Part shown: positions 15,889 through 24,212 of the stretch, piece by piece
How positions within the stretch are numbered: the stretch's first letter is position 1
Layout of the letters: each line of letters begins with the position of its first letter
DNA from: Defluviitaleaceae bacterium
GTDB lineage: Bacteria > Bacillota > Clostridia > Lachnospirales > WRAX01
Direction of reading: 5' to 3'
NCBI GenBank assembly: GCA_009779935.1
Contig: WRAX01000025.1
Coordinates: forward strand, 1-36,091
DNA length: 36,091 bases
Position numbers and translations under genes: made by a program
The notes under the pieces: model-generated
The model's database searches: none
Seen by the model: the letters and a program-made list of their open reading frames with translations, nothing else
What the model was told of the DNA's origin: nothing

Positions 15889-17355
15889 CTAAGTCGGGGG
15901 CCTTATATTGCCATGCGTATACCGGTTGCGGTCATTTTGTTTGGATTTGTATAACAATTCATCCGCATGCTTTACAAGCTTATCAATGCTTTCTATGTGC
16001 TTGGCATGTATGGTAACAATTCCCACAGAAGCGGTTACACGGTCGGATGCTTCATTTTCTCTGTGGGGTATGTTTAGGTTGTACACACCTTCAACTAACT
16101 TTTGTGCCACCACATGCGCCCCTGCTTCATCCGTGTTCGGGAATACGGCAACAAACTCTTCGCCGCCATATCGGGCAACAAAGTCGCCGTTCCGCACAAC
16201 GGTTTTAGTTAGGGCGTTTGCTACCATTTTGAGGCACCTGTCACCCTCCCCGTGGCCATATACATCGTTATATCTCTTGAAGTAATCGATATCAATCATC
16301 GCCAAGCTGATCATGACATCCGAACGTGACAGGGGCTCTATCATTTGGACTAACTTCTCATCAAAATACCTTCTGTTGTGAATGCCGGTTAAGGCATCCA
16401 AATGAAGCTGGTCAAGCTTTTTAGAGATTGGATTTGCAATTCTTTCTGAGATAAATCTGATAATAAGTGTGCTAATCACCAAAAACAGGGCACTTAGAAG
16501 TGCGCCGGTTATGATGAAAGATTGAACCACACTTGCCTTTTCGGTTAGATGATGCCCGATAAACAAGGTGGCAACCACATTACCATAAGCATCAAAAATT
16601 GGGGTGGCTTTTACTATCATGTTTTGTTCCAAAAATGTTAGCTCGCCTAAAAAGGTTTCGCCGCCAAAGATAACTGTTTGACGAATATCTTCAGGAGCTT
16701 CCGCTCCAATTGCCCGCTGGCCATTTTGGTTTTCCAAAGTGGTTACAATAACCTCAGTCCCTCGAAAAATAGCAACTTCGGCACCCGTTATATGCCTGTG
16801 CCTGTCCACAAATTCATTTGTATCAAGCCTAAACCCTACAAGAACCGCACCTATAACTTCGCCATAGGTGCCAAAAATTGGGCTGCTTGCGCTAACCATT
16901 AAGTTTACAGCAGAACCCCCCTCTACCGTTGTAACGGGGACGCCTCCCATAAGTGCATGCCTAACACTGCGCATGGCGGTTAAGTAAAAAGCCACAAAAT
17001 CAGGCGAATGGGGCTGTGCAATCACCCTACCCCTGATGTCGGTAACGGTAAAAAGCTCTATGCCTGTTTCAACAAACAACTCGTCAGTTCTGCCAATCAA
17101 GGCATCATTGTTACCGGTTTCGATGGCGTTTATAAGAATGGGGTCATTAGCAAAGTAAATTGCTGCAAGATGGGCTACATTGTTTTCCAAGATGCTGATT
17201 TCATTCAAAACTTCAAGGGTTGCCCTTTCCAAGCTGTTTTCAAAATTCGAATCAACAAACCTCGAAAACAAAACGATGTTGGACACCAGCACAGAAGTAG
17301 CAACGAGAATAACTGTAATAACCATTGTAATAATTATTTGATTTTTTACAGACAA
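15889..17355 (-). CDS. Membrane diguanylate cyclase with extracellular Cache-type sensor
   Basis: A 488-residue protein: a membrane helix near the N-terminus (about 5-32), an extracellular region of about 240 residues with Cache-like repeats (segments VTDIRGRVIAQ and AEVAIFRGTEVIV), a second helix (about 280-305), then a GGDEF domain. The domain has DALTGIHNRRYFDE, MIDIDYFKRYNDVYGH and the active site RYGGEEF. An RNGD motif five residues before GGEEF fits the RxxD inhibitory site. It should therefore make cyclic di-GMP and be product-inhibited. The start is TTG 17355, 8 bases after AAAGGAGG; the open frame up to 17412 has no ribosome binding site. It is third in a set with two sugar-binding lipoproteins, which may feed it information. 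Confidence 0.85.
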   Translation of the reverse strand: MSVKNQIIITMVITVILVATSVLVSNIVLFSRFVDSNFENSLERATLEVLNEISILENNVAHLAAIYFANDPILINAIETGNNDALIGRTDELFVETGIELFTVTDIRGRVIAQPHSPDFVAFYLTAMRSVRHALMGGVPVTTVEGGSAVNLMVSASSPIFGTYGEVIGAVLVGFRLDTNEFVDRHRHITGAEVAIFRGTEVIVTTLENQNGQRAIGAEAPEDIRQTVIFGGETFLGELTFLEQNMIVKATPIFDAYGNVVATLFIGHHLTEKASVVQSFIITGALLSALFLVISTLIIRFISERIANPISKKLDQLHLDALTGIHNRRYFDEKLVQMIEPLSRSDVMISLAMIDIDYFKRYNDVYGHGEGDRCLKMVANALTKTVVRNGDFVARYGGEEFVAVFPNTDEAGAHVVAQKLVEGVYNLNIPHRENEASDRVTASVGIVTIHAKHIESIDKLVKHADELLYKSKQNDRNRYTHGNIRPPT

Positions 17356-17412
17356 TTCTACTGCCTCCTTTAATGGCGATATAGGCTTGATAAGCTTGCG
17401 ATATCCAAGCAA

Positions 17413-18396
17413 CTAGTAAGTGCGAGCATCAATAATCTCTTGGGTTAAGTATCTCCAATCAAACGCTTCTCCGTCCACATAATTTATTCTTGGTACACTT
17501 TCTCCTCTTTCAAGTGCAAGTATAATTTCCGCCACCCGCAAGCCGTGCAGGGGATTGCATTCCACATTAAAGTTTATCTTGCCCGTGTCCAGGGCCAGTT
17601 GCAAATACCTTCTGTTTGCATCAAAGGAAATAATGGTAATACCGTCATATCCGCCGGCGGTAAGCCCGGCGGCTTCGATTGCTTGTATGGCACCGTCGGC
17701 CATATTGTCATTTTCTGCATAAACCACGTTAATATCAGGGAACCTTGTTAACCAGTTTTCCATAACTTGTTTTGCCTGTATCGTATCCCAATTTGCGGTC
17801 ATGGAAGCATGGATTGTCCATCCGTTTTCGGCGGCGGCATCCTCAAATGCGCCTGTGCGCCCAATTTGAGCAGTAGAGCCCATTATGCCCTGCAAGTGGA
17901 CGGCTCTAACATCATAACCTCTAAATCCTTGCAACCATCTAACTGCTGTTTCGCCTTCTTCCCTAAAATTGGCACCAACCCATGTCACAAAAAGGTCATC
18001 ATTTACTGCAGCAACACGATCCACAAGTATAACGGGTATGCCGGCATCCCTTGCTTGCTGCAAAACACCTTCCCATCCAATTTCTTGAACGGTTGCAATA
18101 ACTATATAATCCACGCCCTGTTCTATCATATTGGCAACATCTGCAAGTTGCTTGTTGGGGTCGTTTTGCGCATCAACGATAATCAAATCAAAGCCGTTTT
18201 CCCGGCTTAATGCTTGCCTCATAGACTCTGTATTGGCTATGCGCCAATCAGACTCGGTAAAATCAGCTTGGGAAAACCCGACCCTTATCAACCGTTCGCC
18301 ATCTTCATTCGCTATACCTGAAGATTGCCCACTGTTGCAAGAAGCAAGCAAAAAAGTTGCAACAAATATAAAAAATATAAAAGCCACTTTTCTCAT
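17413..18396 (-). CDS. YtfQ-like sugar-binding lipoprotein
   Basis: A 327-residue periplasmic-binding-protein-fold (type I) protein with a lipoprotein signal peptide (FIFVATFLLASCNSG, with the lipobox Cys near residue 20). The mature part resembles the galactofuranose-binding YtfQ group: VGFSQADFTESDWR, NMIEQGVDYIVIATV, GIPVILVDR, VHLQGIMGSTAQIGRTGAF, VYAENDNMADGAIQAI. It is expected to bind a sugar outside the membrane. The start is ATG 18396, not the GTG six codons earlier. It sits between a ChvE-like lipoprotein (upstream) and the diguanylate cyclase (downstream). No ABC ATPase or permease lies next to it, so sensing is as plausible as transport. Confidence 0.85.
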   Translation of the reverse strand: MRKVAFIFFIFVATFLLASCNSGQSSGIANEDGERLIRVGFSQADFTESDWRIANTESMRQALSRENGFDLIIVDAQNDPNKQLADVANMIEQGVDYIVIATVQEIGWEGVLQQARDAGIPVILVDRVAAVNDDLFVTWVGANFREEGETAVRWLQGFRGYDVRAVHLQGIMGSTAQIGRTGAFEDAAAENGWTIHASMTANWDTIQAKQVMENWLTRFPDINVVYAENDNMADGAIQAIEAAGLTAGGYDGITIISFDANRRYLQLALDTGKINFNVECNPLHGLRVAEIILALERGESVPRINYVDGEAFDWRYLTQEIIDARTY

Positions 18397-18463
18397 TTCC
18401 ACGCCACCCTCCACAAAAACTTTGCAAGCTTCACAAAATCATATTAGATTTTTAATTGCCCAT

Positions 18464-19579
18464 TCACGGTAATAAAAACTTGTCTTTTGAATAGTATCCC
18501 GTTTCGATTAACACAGAATACCAATTGTTAATGTCTACATGCACTATGTCCAGCAGGTATGAGGGAACTATCTTAAAATTGTTGTAAATTGTCATATCGT
18601 TTACGGGCACAGGCTCATTTACGGTAATGGCTTGAATCATTCTTACAGTGGCAGCTGCAAGCTCCCTTGTATCTTTGAATACTGTGGAGAATTGCTCCCC
18701 GTCGATTATTGATTGCACAGAAGGTACTGTCGCATCCTGACCGGAAATAACCGGCCAAGGCATGCGGGCTGTGCCATAGCCGGCATCACGAAGTGCAGAT
18801 ATTATTCCGATACTAATGCCATCATATGGCGATAAAACCGCATCGATCCGCACATCGCTGTAAAATTGCGATAACAATTCTTGCATACGGTTCCCTGCCC
18901 TTTCCCCGGACCAGCCAAGGGAGCCAACAACATCCATGCCCATTTGGCCGCTTCTGACAACCAAAGTGCCATCATCAATTAAGGGTCGAAGAACACTCAT
19001 AGAACCATCGTAGAAAATAAAAGCGTTATTATCATCCAGCGAGCCGCCAAACAGCTCTATGTTAAAGGGTCCTGTTTCGCCGTTATTAATTCCGAGGCCC
19101 ATAAGCAGGGAATTTGCCTGCATAACACCAACTGCAAAATTGTTAAATGTTGTGTAATAGTCAACATTTGGTGTATCCATAATCAAGCGGTCATATGCAA
19201 TAATTGTAATACCCTCCCTGTCAGCCCGGGCAAGAACGCCGCCAAGAGCAAAACCGTCAATTGCGGCAATAACAAGAATATCGGCACCCTCATCAATCAT
19301 TTCGTTGATATGAGCAACTTGGTCGGCTACAACATCATCAGCGTATCGGAGGATTGTTTGGAAGCCAAGGCTTTCAAGTTTGTAAACCAGATTATTTCCA
19401 TCATCAATCCACCGGGGTGAGTGCTGGGTGGGCATGGATATACCGATAAGGCCCATGCTATCTGTTGCACCAACACCGCCATTATTTTCACCATTTTCAC
19501 TACTATCGTTTCCACCACATGCAACAGCTAAAACTGATATAGCAATTAGCATTAGCAAAATCGCAATATATTTTTTCAT
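18464..19579 (-). CDS. chvE: ChvE-like multiple-sugar-binding lipoprotein
   Basis: A 371-residue lipoprotein; the signal peptide ends LAVACGGND, with the lipobox Cys near residue 21, followed by a Ser/Gly/Asn-rich linker. Strong similarity to ChvE-type proteins is visible: IGISMPTQHSPRWIDDGNN, VIAAIDG, IIAYDRLI, GPFNIELFGGS, DDNNAFIFYDG, SGQMGMD, DAVLSPYDGISIGII, SGQDATVPSVQSI and FKDTRELA. ChvE binds several monosaccharides. The start is ATG 19579 behind GGGGAGGAAGG. A sigma-A promoter at 19618-19646 makes it the first gene of a three-gene minus-strand set. The usual partners (the gguA/gguB type ATPase and permease) are absent. Confidence 0.9.
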   Translation of the reverse strand: MKKYIAILLMLIAISVLAVACGGNDSSENGENNGGVGATDSMGLIGISMPTQHSPRWIDDGNNLVYKLESLGFQTILRYADDVVADQVAHINEMIDEGADILVIAAIDGFALGGVLARADREGITIIAYDRLIMDTPNVDYYTTFNNFAVGVMQANSLLMGLGINNGETGPFNIELFGGSLDDNNAFIFYDGSMSVLRPLIDDGTLVVRSGQMGMDVVGSLGWSGERAGNRMQELLSQFYSDVRIDAVLSPYDGISIGIISALRDAGYGTARMPWPVISGQDATVPSVQSIIDGEQFSTVFKDTRELAAATVRMIQAITVNEPVPVNDMTIYNNFKIVPSYLLDIVHVDINNWYSVLIETGYYSKDKFLLP

Positions 19580-19617
19580 ACCAACCTTCCTCCCCATAAA
19601 CAGCTTGTGCAACATAC

Positions 19618-19646
19618 AGTGTACCACACTTATGTCTCATTGTCAA
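19618..19646 (-). promoter_or_regulatory. Sigma-A promoter for the sugar-binding/diguanylate cyclase set
   Basis: On the minus strand, TTGACA (19646-19641) and TACACT (19623-19618) are 17 bases apart, with TG two bases before the -10. Transcription would begin near 19611, about 32 bases before the chvE-like start. The flagellin terminator lies 26 bases upstream, so the two transcription units are insulated from each other. Confidence 0.8.
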
Positions 19647-19671
19647 GAATTACGCATAAATTGCACGAAGT

Positions 19672-19716
19672 TTATAATTAACAAAACCCCCGTGTGGGGG
19701 GCTTTGTTAATTATAA
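19672..19716 (-). terminator. Terminator of the flagellin operon
   Basis: A long hairpin: an AT-rich outer stem (TTATAATTAACAAA against TTTGTTAATTATAA) continues into a C-rich/G-rich inner stem around a GTGT loop. The flagellin stop codon (19711-19713) lies in the outer stem. On the minus strand the G-rich arm is followed by TTTTGTTAATT, giving a usable T-rich end. Confidence 0.7.
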
Positions 19717-20595
19717 TAATTGCAGGATTTGTTGCGGGCGGGCGTTTAGTTGCGCCATAATTGCCATGCCCGCTTGTGAAAGGACATTGTTTTTAGACAA
19801 CATCATCATTTCGTATGCCATGTCTGTATCAAAAACACGGGAAAGGGAGCGGGTTGTGGCTTCTGTGGAGCTGCGAAGACTTTCGGATGTATATTCAAAA
19901 CGGTTGATAAATGCACCAATTTCTGCCCTTACCATAGCAAGTTGTCCCATTGCCACATCAATGTCATAGATATGTTGGCTGGTTTGGTGATGATCAATGG
20001 TGGCATCGATTTGGTCGAGACCGGAACCTTTGTACCAATTTTCCTCAGTCAGACCCGGCTGGGTTGCACCTGTTGCTTGATCCGTCCTGCTGCCAATGTC
20101 CCATGTGCGTACGGCCGGAATGGTTAAGCTGATAGACATACCGCGGCGGCCGCCCACCTGCACACGCATGTTTTGCGCTTCGCCATTTAACAGGCGGATA
20201 TTGTTAAACTCCACTTTACGGGTGGTGTCGTTAATTTCTTCTAATAGGGTGCTGATTTCCATTTGAGCAGCTTCACGGTTTTCGGTGGCATAAGTGTCGT
20301 TGGATACTTGCACTAAAAGCTCACGAATACGGTGCAGCATATCGTGGATGCCTTGCAAAGCCCCGTCTGCTGTTTCTAAGAGAGAGCTGCCGTCCAATGT
20401 ATTTCTATCTGCCATTTGCATGCCGCGGATTTGGTTGCGCATATGTAAGGATATTGCAAAGCCTGCAGGGTCATCCCCCGCAGAATTGATGCGCTGGCCG
20501 GTGGACAAGCGCAGGCTGTGCCCTTCGATGGCACGGTTGGTGCGGGTTAGGCTGGTATGGACACGCAAGGCGGCTATATTATCAACTATTCTCAT
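19711..20595 (-). CDS. Flagellin
   Basis: A 294-residue short flagellin, the filament subunit exported by the flagellar type III system. The conserved N-terminal D0/D1 region has LSTGQRINSAGDDPAGFAIS, TLDGSSLLETADGAL and FNNIRLLNG. The C-terminal D1/D0 region has DTDMAYEMMMLSKNNVLSQAGMAIMAQLN. The variable middle (about residues 145-205) is very short, so no surface-exposed D2/D3 domains are expected. The start ATG follows AAAGGAGGACAAG. Its codons look like those of the neighbouring genes and not like the biased surface-protein gene at 27006, which may mean modest expression or a minor flagellin. It is cotranscribed with two genes upstream. Confidence 0.95.
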   Translation of the reverse strand: MRIVDNIAALRVHTSLTRTNRAIEGHSLRLSTGQRINSAGDDPAGFAISLHMRNQIRGMQMADRNTLDGSSLLETADGALQGIHDMLHRIRELLVQVSNDTYATENREAAQMEISTLLEEINDTTRKVEFNNIRLLNGEAQNMRVQVGGRRGMSISLTIPAVRTWDIGSRTDQATGATQPGLTEENWYKGSGLDQIDATIDHHQTSQHIYDIDVAMGQLAMVRAEIGAFINRFEYTSESLRSSTEATTRSLSRVFDTDMAYEMMMLSKNNVLSQAGMAIMAQLNARPQQILQLL

Positions 20596-20740
20596 TCTTG
20601 TCCTCCTTTATAGGGCGCACAGCGTGCGCTGTTGCTGGTTGGCGTTCCAAGTATTTGGTTTCAGTTTTTTCTAAAAATTGAATTATGCCTGATATGGCTT
20701 CATAAACCTCGGGGGGTAACTGCTTGTCGGTTTGCGGCAT
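20582..20740 (-). CDS. 52-residue protein of unknown function upstream of flagellin
   Basis: A short open frame starting MPQTDKQLPPEVYEAISG and ending PIKEDKNENS. AGAGGTGA lies a few bases before its ATG. Its end overlaps the flagellin start by 14 bases, and its start is 20 bases after the stop of the 904-residue gene, the tight packing expected of a real cotranslated gene. A helix is likely around residues 10-32 (VYEAISGIIQFLEKTE), with a charged, probably disordered tail. No family is recognised. A flagellar chaperone-like or regulatory role is a guess from position only. Confidence 0.6.
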   Translation of the reverse strand: MPQTDKQLPPEVYEAISGIIQFLEKTETKYLERQPATAHAVRPIKEDKNENS

Positions 20741-20760
20741 TTTGTTGTCACCTCTCACTA

Positions 20761-23475
20761 TTAATACTTCGGCAAATTATTCGTGCGGCTTAACTGGTTT
20801 TTGAAATAATTTTTATCCAAAAAAATGATGTGGACTTGAGTGATGCCCAAATCCGCTAAAATACCTGTTAGCATATCCCGATTTGCTTTTAGGAAGTTAA
20901 GCCCATCCCCTGCGGCGGATATGGAAACCTCGGCTTTTTCGCCTTGGAATTTTACAAACCCTTCCACCTCACCCAGGGCGGTGTTTAGGGAGAGGTAGAC
21001 GTTGACGCCTGTGGCGAGGTCTGTATTGCTGCTAAGGAGATGCAACTTCACATCGGCCATGCGCCCATTAAATCTGATTGGGAAGCTAAAATCTACACCA
21101 CTGTTGTTTAGCATTTGGCGGAAGTTAAGGTTTTTAAGTATCACATCGATTTTGGTGATTTTTTCAGGTGTGTCAGCGGTTTCCATTATGGCTTCTAATT
21201 TGTCTGCCATCAGGTGCTGTGTGGCATTGGATGTGATTTTGTCCGGGGTTGGTAAAATTTGGAGGATTTCTGCTTGCTCGTCTGCATCAAGGGTGTTTAT
21301 TTCCTGCTCCAATTGCTTGTCTTTTGTTGCTTTTAGCTGGCGAAGGTTGGTAAGGGTAACCGGTATGCCCATGGATGTTAATGTGCGAAGTGCATCTTTG
21401 CCTGTCTGACCCAGCTCTTTAATGGCTTGGTTTATTTTTTCCATGTCCAAACCTTCTTCAATTGCGAGGTTTTCCAGCTTTTTAGTGGATTTTGGCAGGG
21501 GGTCTGTTAAGGGTTCGTTTTTAACAAGGGCGGCCAGCGGGGCAGGATAAGCAGCGGCGATAAAGCTGGACACGGCATGCTTGGCAAAATACACCCCATC
21601 TTCGGCGGCATAGTTGATGGTATTGTTTTTGGCTTTGCCCGCATCAAAGTTTTCGGCGAAGTTAAGTAGGTTTTCCAACGTCAAATCCACGCCGGCATTT
21701 ATGGCATAACCAATACCGGCACCGCTGTTTTGGGTGATTTTTAGGAGCATTTTATAAATGTCCATCATTTGCCTGCGGGCGGCCGGGTCAACATCACCTT
21801 GTTTATCCAGCTTTACAATATTTTCTAATAGCTGGTCATGGTCACTTGTGCCGTATTGTTCCGTGTGCTTGTTGATATATGTAAGCACATCATCAATGTG
21901 CATGTTGGCGGGGTTTAACCCTTCCATAACCATTTGGGCGGCCATGCGGGGGTGCAGTTTTGCTTGTATATCGGTTATTTTTGCATCCATATCCTTAATT
22001 TTGGCGAGGTTTTCTGCGTTGATGTCCATATTGATGGCGGTTAGGATTTTGGCTGCACGTATTGCGTAATCATCATCGGCAAATCCCATGCTGTGTAGCA
22101 TTGGTGCAAACTGCTCTGCAATTTTTGCAAAACTATCGCCGTATTTTAGGCTGGCAGTTGTGGCATTTTGGTCGTATTTATTGGTTGTTATGTGCTGGTC
22201 AATGGCGGAAAGGGTGAAGGTGGCAGGGTTTTGGGCAATTTCTGCGTAGTATGCAAAGGGCATTTGGGGCAGGGCGTGGGTTGTTTTTATAGCTTCTGCG
22301 GTTTTTTGCACAGCCTGCTCTGTTGGGGTTTCGGCAGGGGCAAGCTGTTTTAAGGCTTTTACCGCCTCTATTTGCGGGTCTAAGTCTATTTCCAAATTGG
22401 TGTGGGTTTGGGCGGCGGCGTAGGACATGGCAAGGCGGGTTTCCGCCTTAAAAAGCGTTTCTTTGTATATGTCCAACTTACCAAGGTTTTCGCCTGCGTG
22501 CTCCATTTCTATTGCCTTTTCAAGTAAGGCGGGCATGTCCACATTGCCCTCAATATCCTGCAAGAATACAAGTTTGTCAAAATTATCCCGTGTTAGGGGG
22601 ATTCCATTGTCCAGAAGCTGGCGTATGCGGCCTAAGTTTTTAGTTGTTTTTTCTATTACATGGTCATGCAAAAAACGCTCCACATCTTTTTGCAGGGCTT
22701 GCCAGTCTGCTTCCGCCATTTTTTGGTGCTTTTCGTGCATTTCATGGTTGGTTGCTTTTTTATATTGGTAAAGGTTGTCCAAGGTTATGTCGGCTTGGTT
22801 TGCAAGCAGGTGGGTTATTTGGTCAGTATCCAGCCCTGCCGCATCTGATATTTTTTGGGTTATTTCCTTGGAAATATTTTTCTTGTGGTTTGTTTTGGCT
22901 TCGGATAGTTGGCTAACAACCCCATCCAACAAGGGGACGGAAATTTTATCGATATTAATACCTTCGGCGGCAAGCTGGGCTATGGCGGCAGAATGAACAT
23001 TGCCGCTAATGCGCCCAATATTGCGGGCAAGGCGGTTTGCAGCAGTGGCGGCGGCTTGCCTTGCTTCCAATCTCGCTTCCAACTCAGCGGAGATATTTAG
23101 TGCACCTTGCTCCGGGCGCACAAAATCACTGTGCTTCATCAATTCTTGCACAGATTGAAGGGAGAGTTGCTTGCCCAAAATATTTTGCCCATTGGCGGCG
23201 GGAAATACTTGTTTTAAGGCATTTTCGCCGGTTTGTTGAAAGAAGACAGTATCACCTTCGTTACCAACAATTTCTCCATTGGAGATTGTTACAATAAAGC
23301 TTTGGCCGTCGGCCATGGAAAGGGTTGTGCCTTGGGTGTTTTTTTGTTGTATAACAGCGGAAATTAAGCCATTGGCATCTTGTGTGAAATTAAGCGGGTT
23401 ACGGCTGTTGTTAAAAATGCGAGGGGTGGCGGCCGTGCCACGTGGGTTAAGTGCTGGTATATTGGTGTTTGTCAT
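20761..23475 (-). CDS. Large repetitive FliK-like flagellar protein
   Basis: A 904-residue, Ala/Asp/Asn/Lys-rich protein without signal peptide or membrane segment. It contains a loosely repeated helical unit with a core like 'G-I/V-P/D-L-T-x-x-N-L': GIPLTRDNFDKL, GVDLTLENLLNF, GIPVTLTNLRQL, ADITLDNLYQY and similar. The C-terminal ~110 residues (FSFPIRFNGRMADVKLHLL ... LGEVEGFVKFQGEKAEVSI ... LGITQVHIIFL) resemble the C-terminal hook-length-control domain of FliK. It heads an operon with flagellin behind a sigma-D-like promoter, which supports a flagellar role. FliK itself is usually shorter and sits with basal-body genes, so it may be a divergent FliK or a clostridial family of unknown role (possibly DUF6240-type). 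The start ATG follows CGGAGGAT. Confidence 0.7.
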   Translation of the reverse strand: MTNTNIPALNPRGTAATPRIFNNSRNPLNFTQDANGLISAVIQQKNTQGTTLSMADGQSFIVTISNGEIVGNEGDTVFFQQTGENALKQVFPAANGQNILGKQLSLQSVQELMKHSDFVRPEQGALNISAELEARLEARQAAATAANRLARNIGRISGNVHSAAIAQLAAEGINIDKISVPLLDGVVSQLSEAKTNHKKNISKEITQKISDAAGLDTDQITHLLANQADITLDNLYQYKKATNHEMHEKHQKMAEADWQALQKDVERFLHDHVIEKTTKNLGRIRQLLDNGIPLTRDNFDKLVFLQDIEGNVDMPALLEKAIEMEHAGENLGKLDIYKETLFKAETRLAMSYAAAQTHTNLEIDLDPQIEAVKALKQLAPAETPTEQAVQKTAEAIKTTHALPQMPFAYYAEIAQNPATFTLSAIDQHITTNKYDQNATTASLKYGDSFAKIAEQFAPMLHSMGFADDDYAIRAAKILTAINMDINAENLAKIKDMDAKITDIQAKLHPRMAAQMVMEGLNPANMHIDDVLTYINKHTEQYGTSDHDQLLENIVKLDKQGDVDPAARRQMMDIYKMLLKITQNSGAGIGYAINAGVDLTLENLLNFAENFDAGKAKNNTINYAAEDGVYFAKHAVSSFIAAAYPAPLAALVKNEPLTDPLPKSTKKLENLAIEEGLDMEKINQAIKELGQTGKDALRTLTSMGIPVTLTNLRQLKATKDKQLEQEINTLDADEQAEILQILPTPDKITSNATQHLMADKLEAIMETADTPEKITKIDVILKNLNFRQMLNNSGVDFSFPIRFNGRMADVKLHLLSSNTDLATGVNVYLSLNTALGEVEGFVKFQGEKAEVSISAAGDGLNFLKANRDMLTGILADLGITQVHIIFLDKNYFKNQLSRTNNLPKY

Positions 23476-23524
23476 GGTTTATCCTCCGTGTTGTGTTGCC
23501 CGGTTAAATTGCTTGTCCTATATT

Positions 23525-23552
23525 ATTTCGGCATGTGGGCAAAAAAGCTTAA
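23525..23552 (-). promoter_or_regulatory. Sigma-D (flagellar) type promoter for the flagellin operon
   Basis: On the minus strand, TTAAGCTT (23552-23545) is followed after 12 bases by GCCGAAAT (23532-23525). The flagellar sigma consensus is TAAAGTTT-N11-GCCGATAA, so both boxes match well and the spacing is off by one. The start codon of the 904-residue gene is about 50 bases downstream. This supports flagellar-class control of the three-gene operon. Confidence 0.65.
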
Positions 23553-23556
23553 TACA

Positions 23557-23597
23557 AAAAAACATCGCCGCAACCATAAGCCACAGCGATGTTTTTT
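23557..23597. terminator. Bidirectional hairpin terminator
   Basis: Twelve-bp arms AAAAAACATCGC (23557-23568) and its complement (23586-23597) surround a 17-base loop. It ends in a T run when read on either strand. On the minus strand it sits just upstream of the sigma-D-like promoter and would stop transcripts arriving from the broken gene at 23775-24087. Confidence 0.75.
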
Positions 23598-23660
23598 GCT
23601 AATATTTGCTACACCAAGCTTTAATGCCCAGTGAAAAAACAAGGAGGCGAAAATGCTGTC

Positions 23661-23720
23661 CTAAATTACATTGCCTATTGTAAGCAATTGGAATTGGGAT
23701 GCAGATACTTCAAATCTCAT
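23661..23720 (-). CDS. Possible 19-residue peptide
   Basis: A very short frame starting MRFEVSASQF and ending TIGNVI, preceded by a strong GGGGAGGGTGAAGG at good spacing. It lies between a broken secreted-protein gene and a terminator. Without homologs it cannot be told from chance. The strong ribosome binding site is the only reason for listing it; it could be the remnant start of a lost gene or a small signalling peptide. Confidence 0.25.
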   Translation of the reverse strand: MRFEVSASQFQLLTIGNVI

Positions 23721-23774
23721 AAACCTTCACCCTCCCCAAGTTACCCTTAACCCCTCGGGTGGTTGAATGTGGAG

Positions 23775-24087
23775 CTAAGAGATACGCAACCCCTTGATGT
23801 CAAGAATAAACGAATTTGCATTATAGTCACCAGCCCTAATTTTGCCCATTATTTGATTGTGGAGCCAAGGGGCAGCCGCATCTACGTCAGAAGTTTCGAT
23901 TATGACGATGTCGGTATCTGAAACGGAAGATAGCTTTTGAATGAATTCAGATTAAGTTTCGCCGCTTTCCAAAATGGTACCAAAACCTATGTAGTCAGGC
24001 TGACTTAAGCCTTTGGCCATAACAATAGCACTGGCAGAAAACACCGTGGTTATTGTTAAAACTGACGCAATAATTTTTTCTTTTCAT
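23775..24087 (-). pseudogene. Broken gene for a small secreted protein
   Basis: ATG 24087 (behind TAGGAG) begins MKRK and then loses frame in an A run. Adding one A gives MKRKKIIASVLTITTVFSAS, a good signal peptide, followed by AIVMAKGLSQPDYIGFGTIL. The frame then meets an in-frame TAA at about 23952-23954 and continues with readable sequence (SEFIQKLSSVSDTDIVIIE ... NSFILDIKGLRIS) to a TAG at 23775-23777. The restored protein would be about 104 residues and secreted. Two separate lesions point to real decay, although the A-run indel could be a sequencing error. Its function is unknown. Confidence 0.6.
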
Positions 24088-24159
24088 TTGTAATTACTCC
24101 TAAAAATGTTTTTTAGGAAGCTACTAATTTTTGGCAAGATATACAATAAAAATACCGGC

Positions 24160-24208
24160 AAACCCCCGGTTACGCCAAATTTAACGAATTTGGCGTAACC
24201 GGGGGTTT
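24160..24208 (-). terminator. Terminator of the cyclic-nucleotide-binding-domain gene
   Basis: Arms of at least 21 bp (AAACCCCCGGTTACGCCAAAT at 24160-24180 and its complement at 24188-24208) enclose a short AT-rich loop. It lies immediately downstream of the stop at 24213. On the minus strand the last arm ends in GGGGGTTTGCC, so the T run is short, but stem strength and position fit transcript termination. Confidence 0.75.
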
Positions 24209-24212
24209 TGTA

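Noticed and set aside
21000-23475. Many plus-strand open frames opposite the FliK-like gene
   Set aside because: They are shadow frames of a long GC-biased gene with no ribosome binding sites and no coherent domains.
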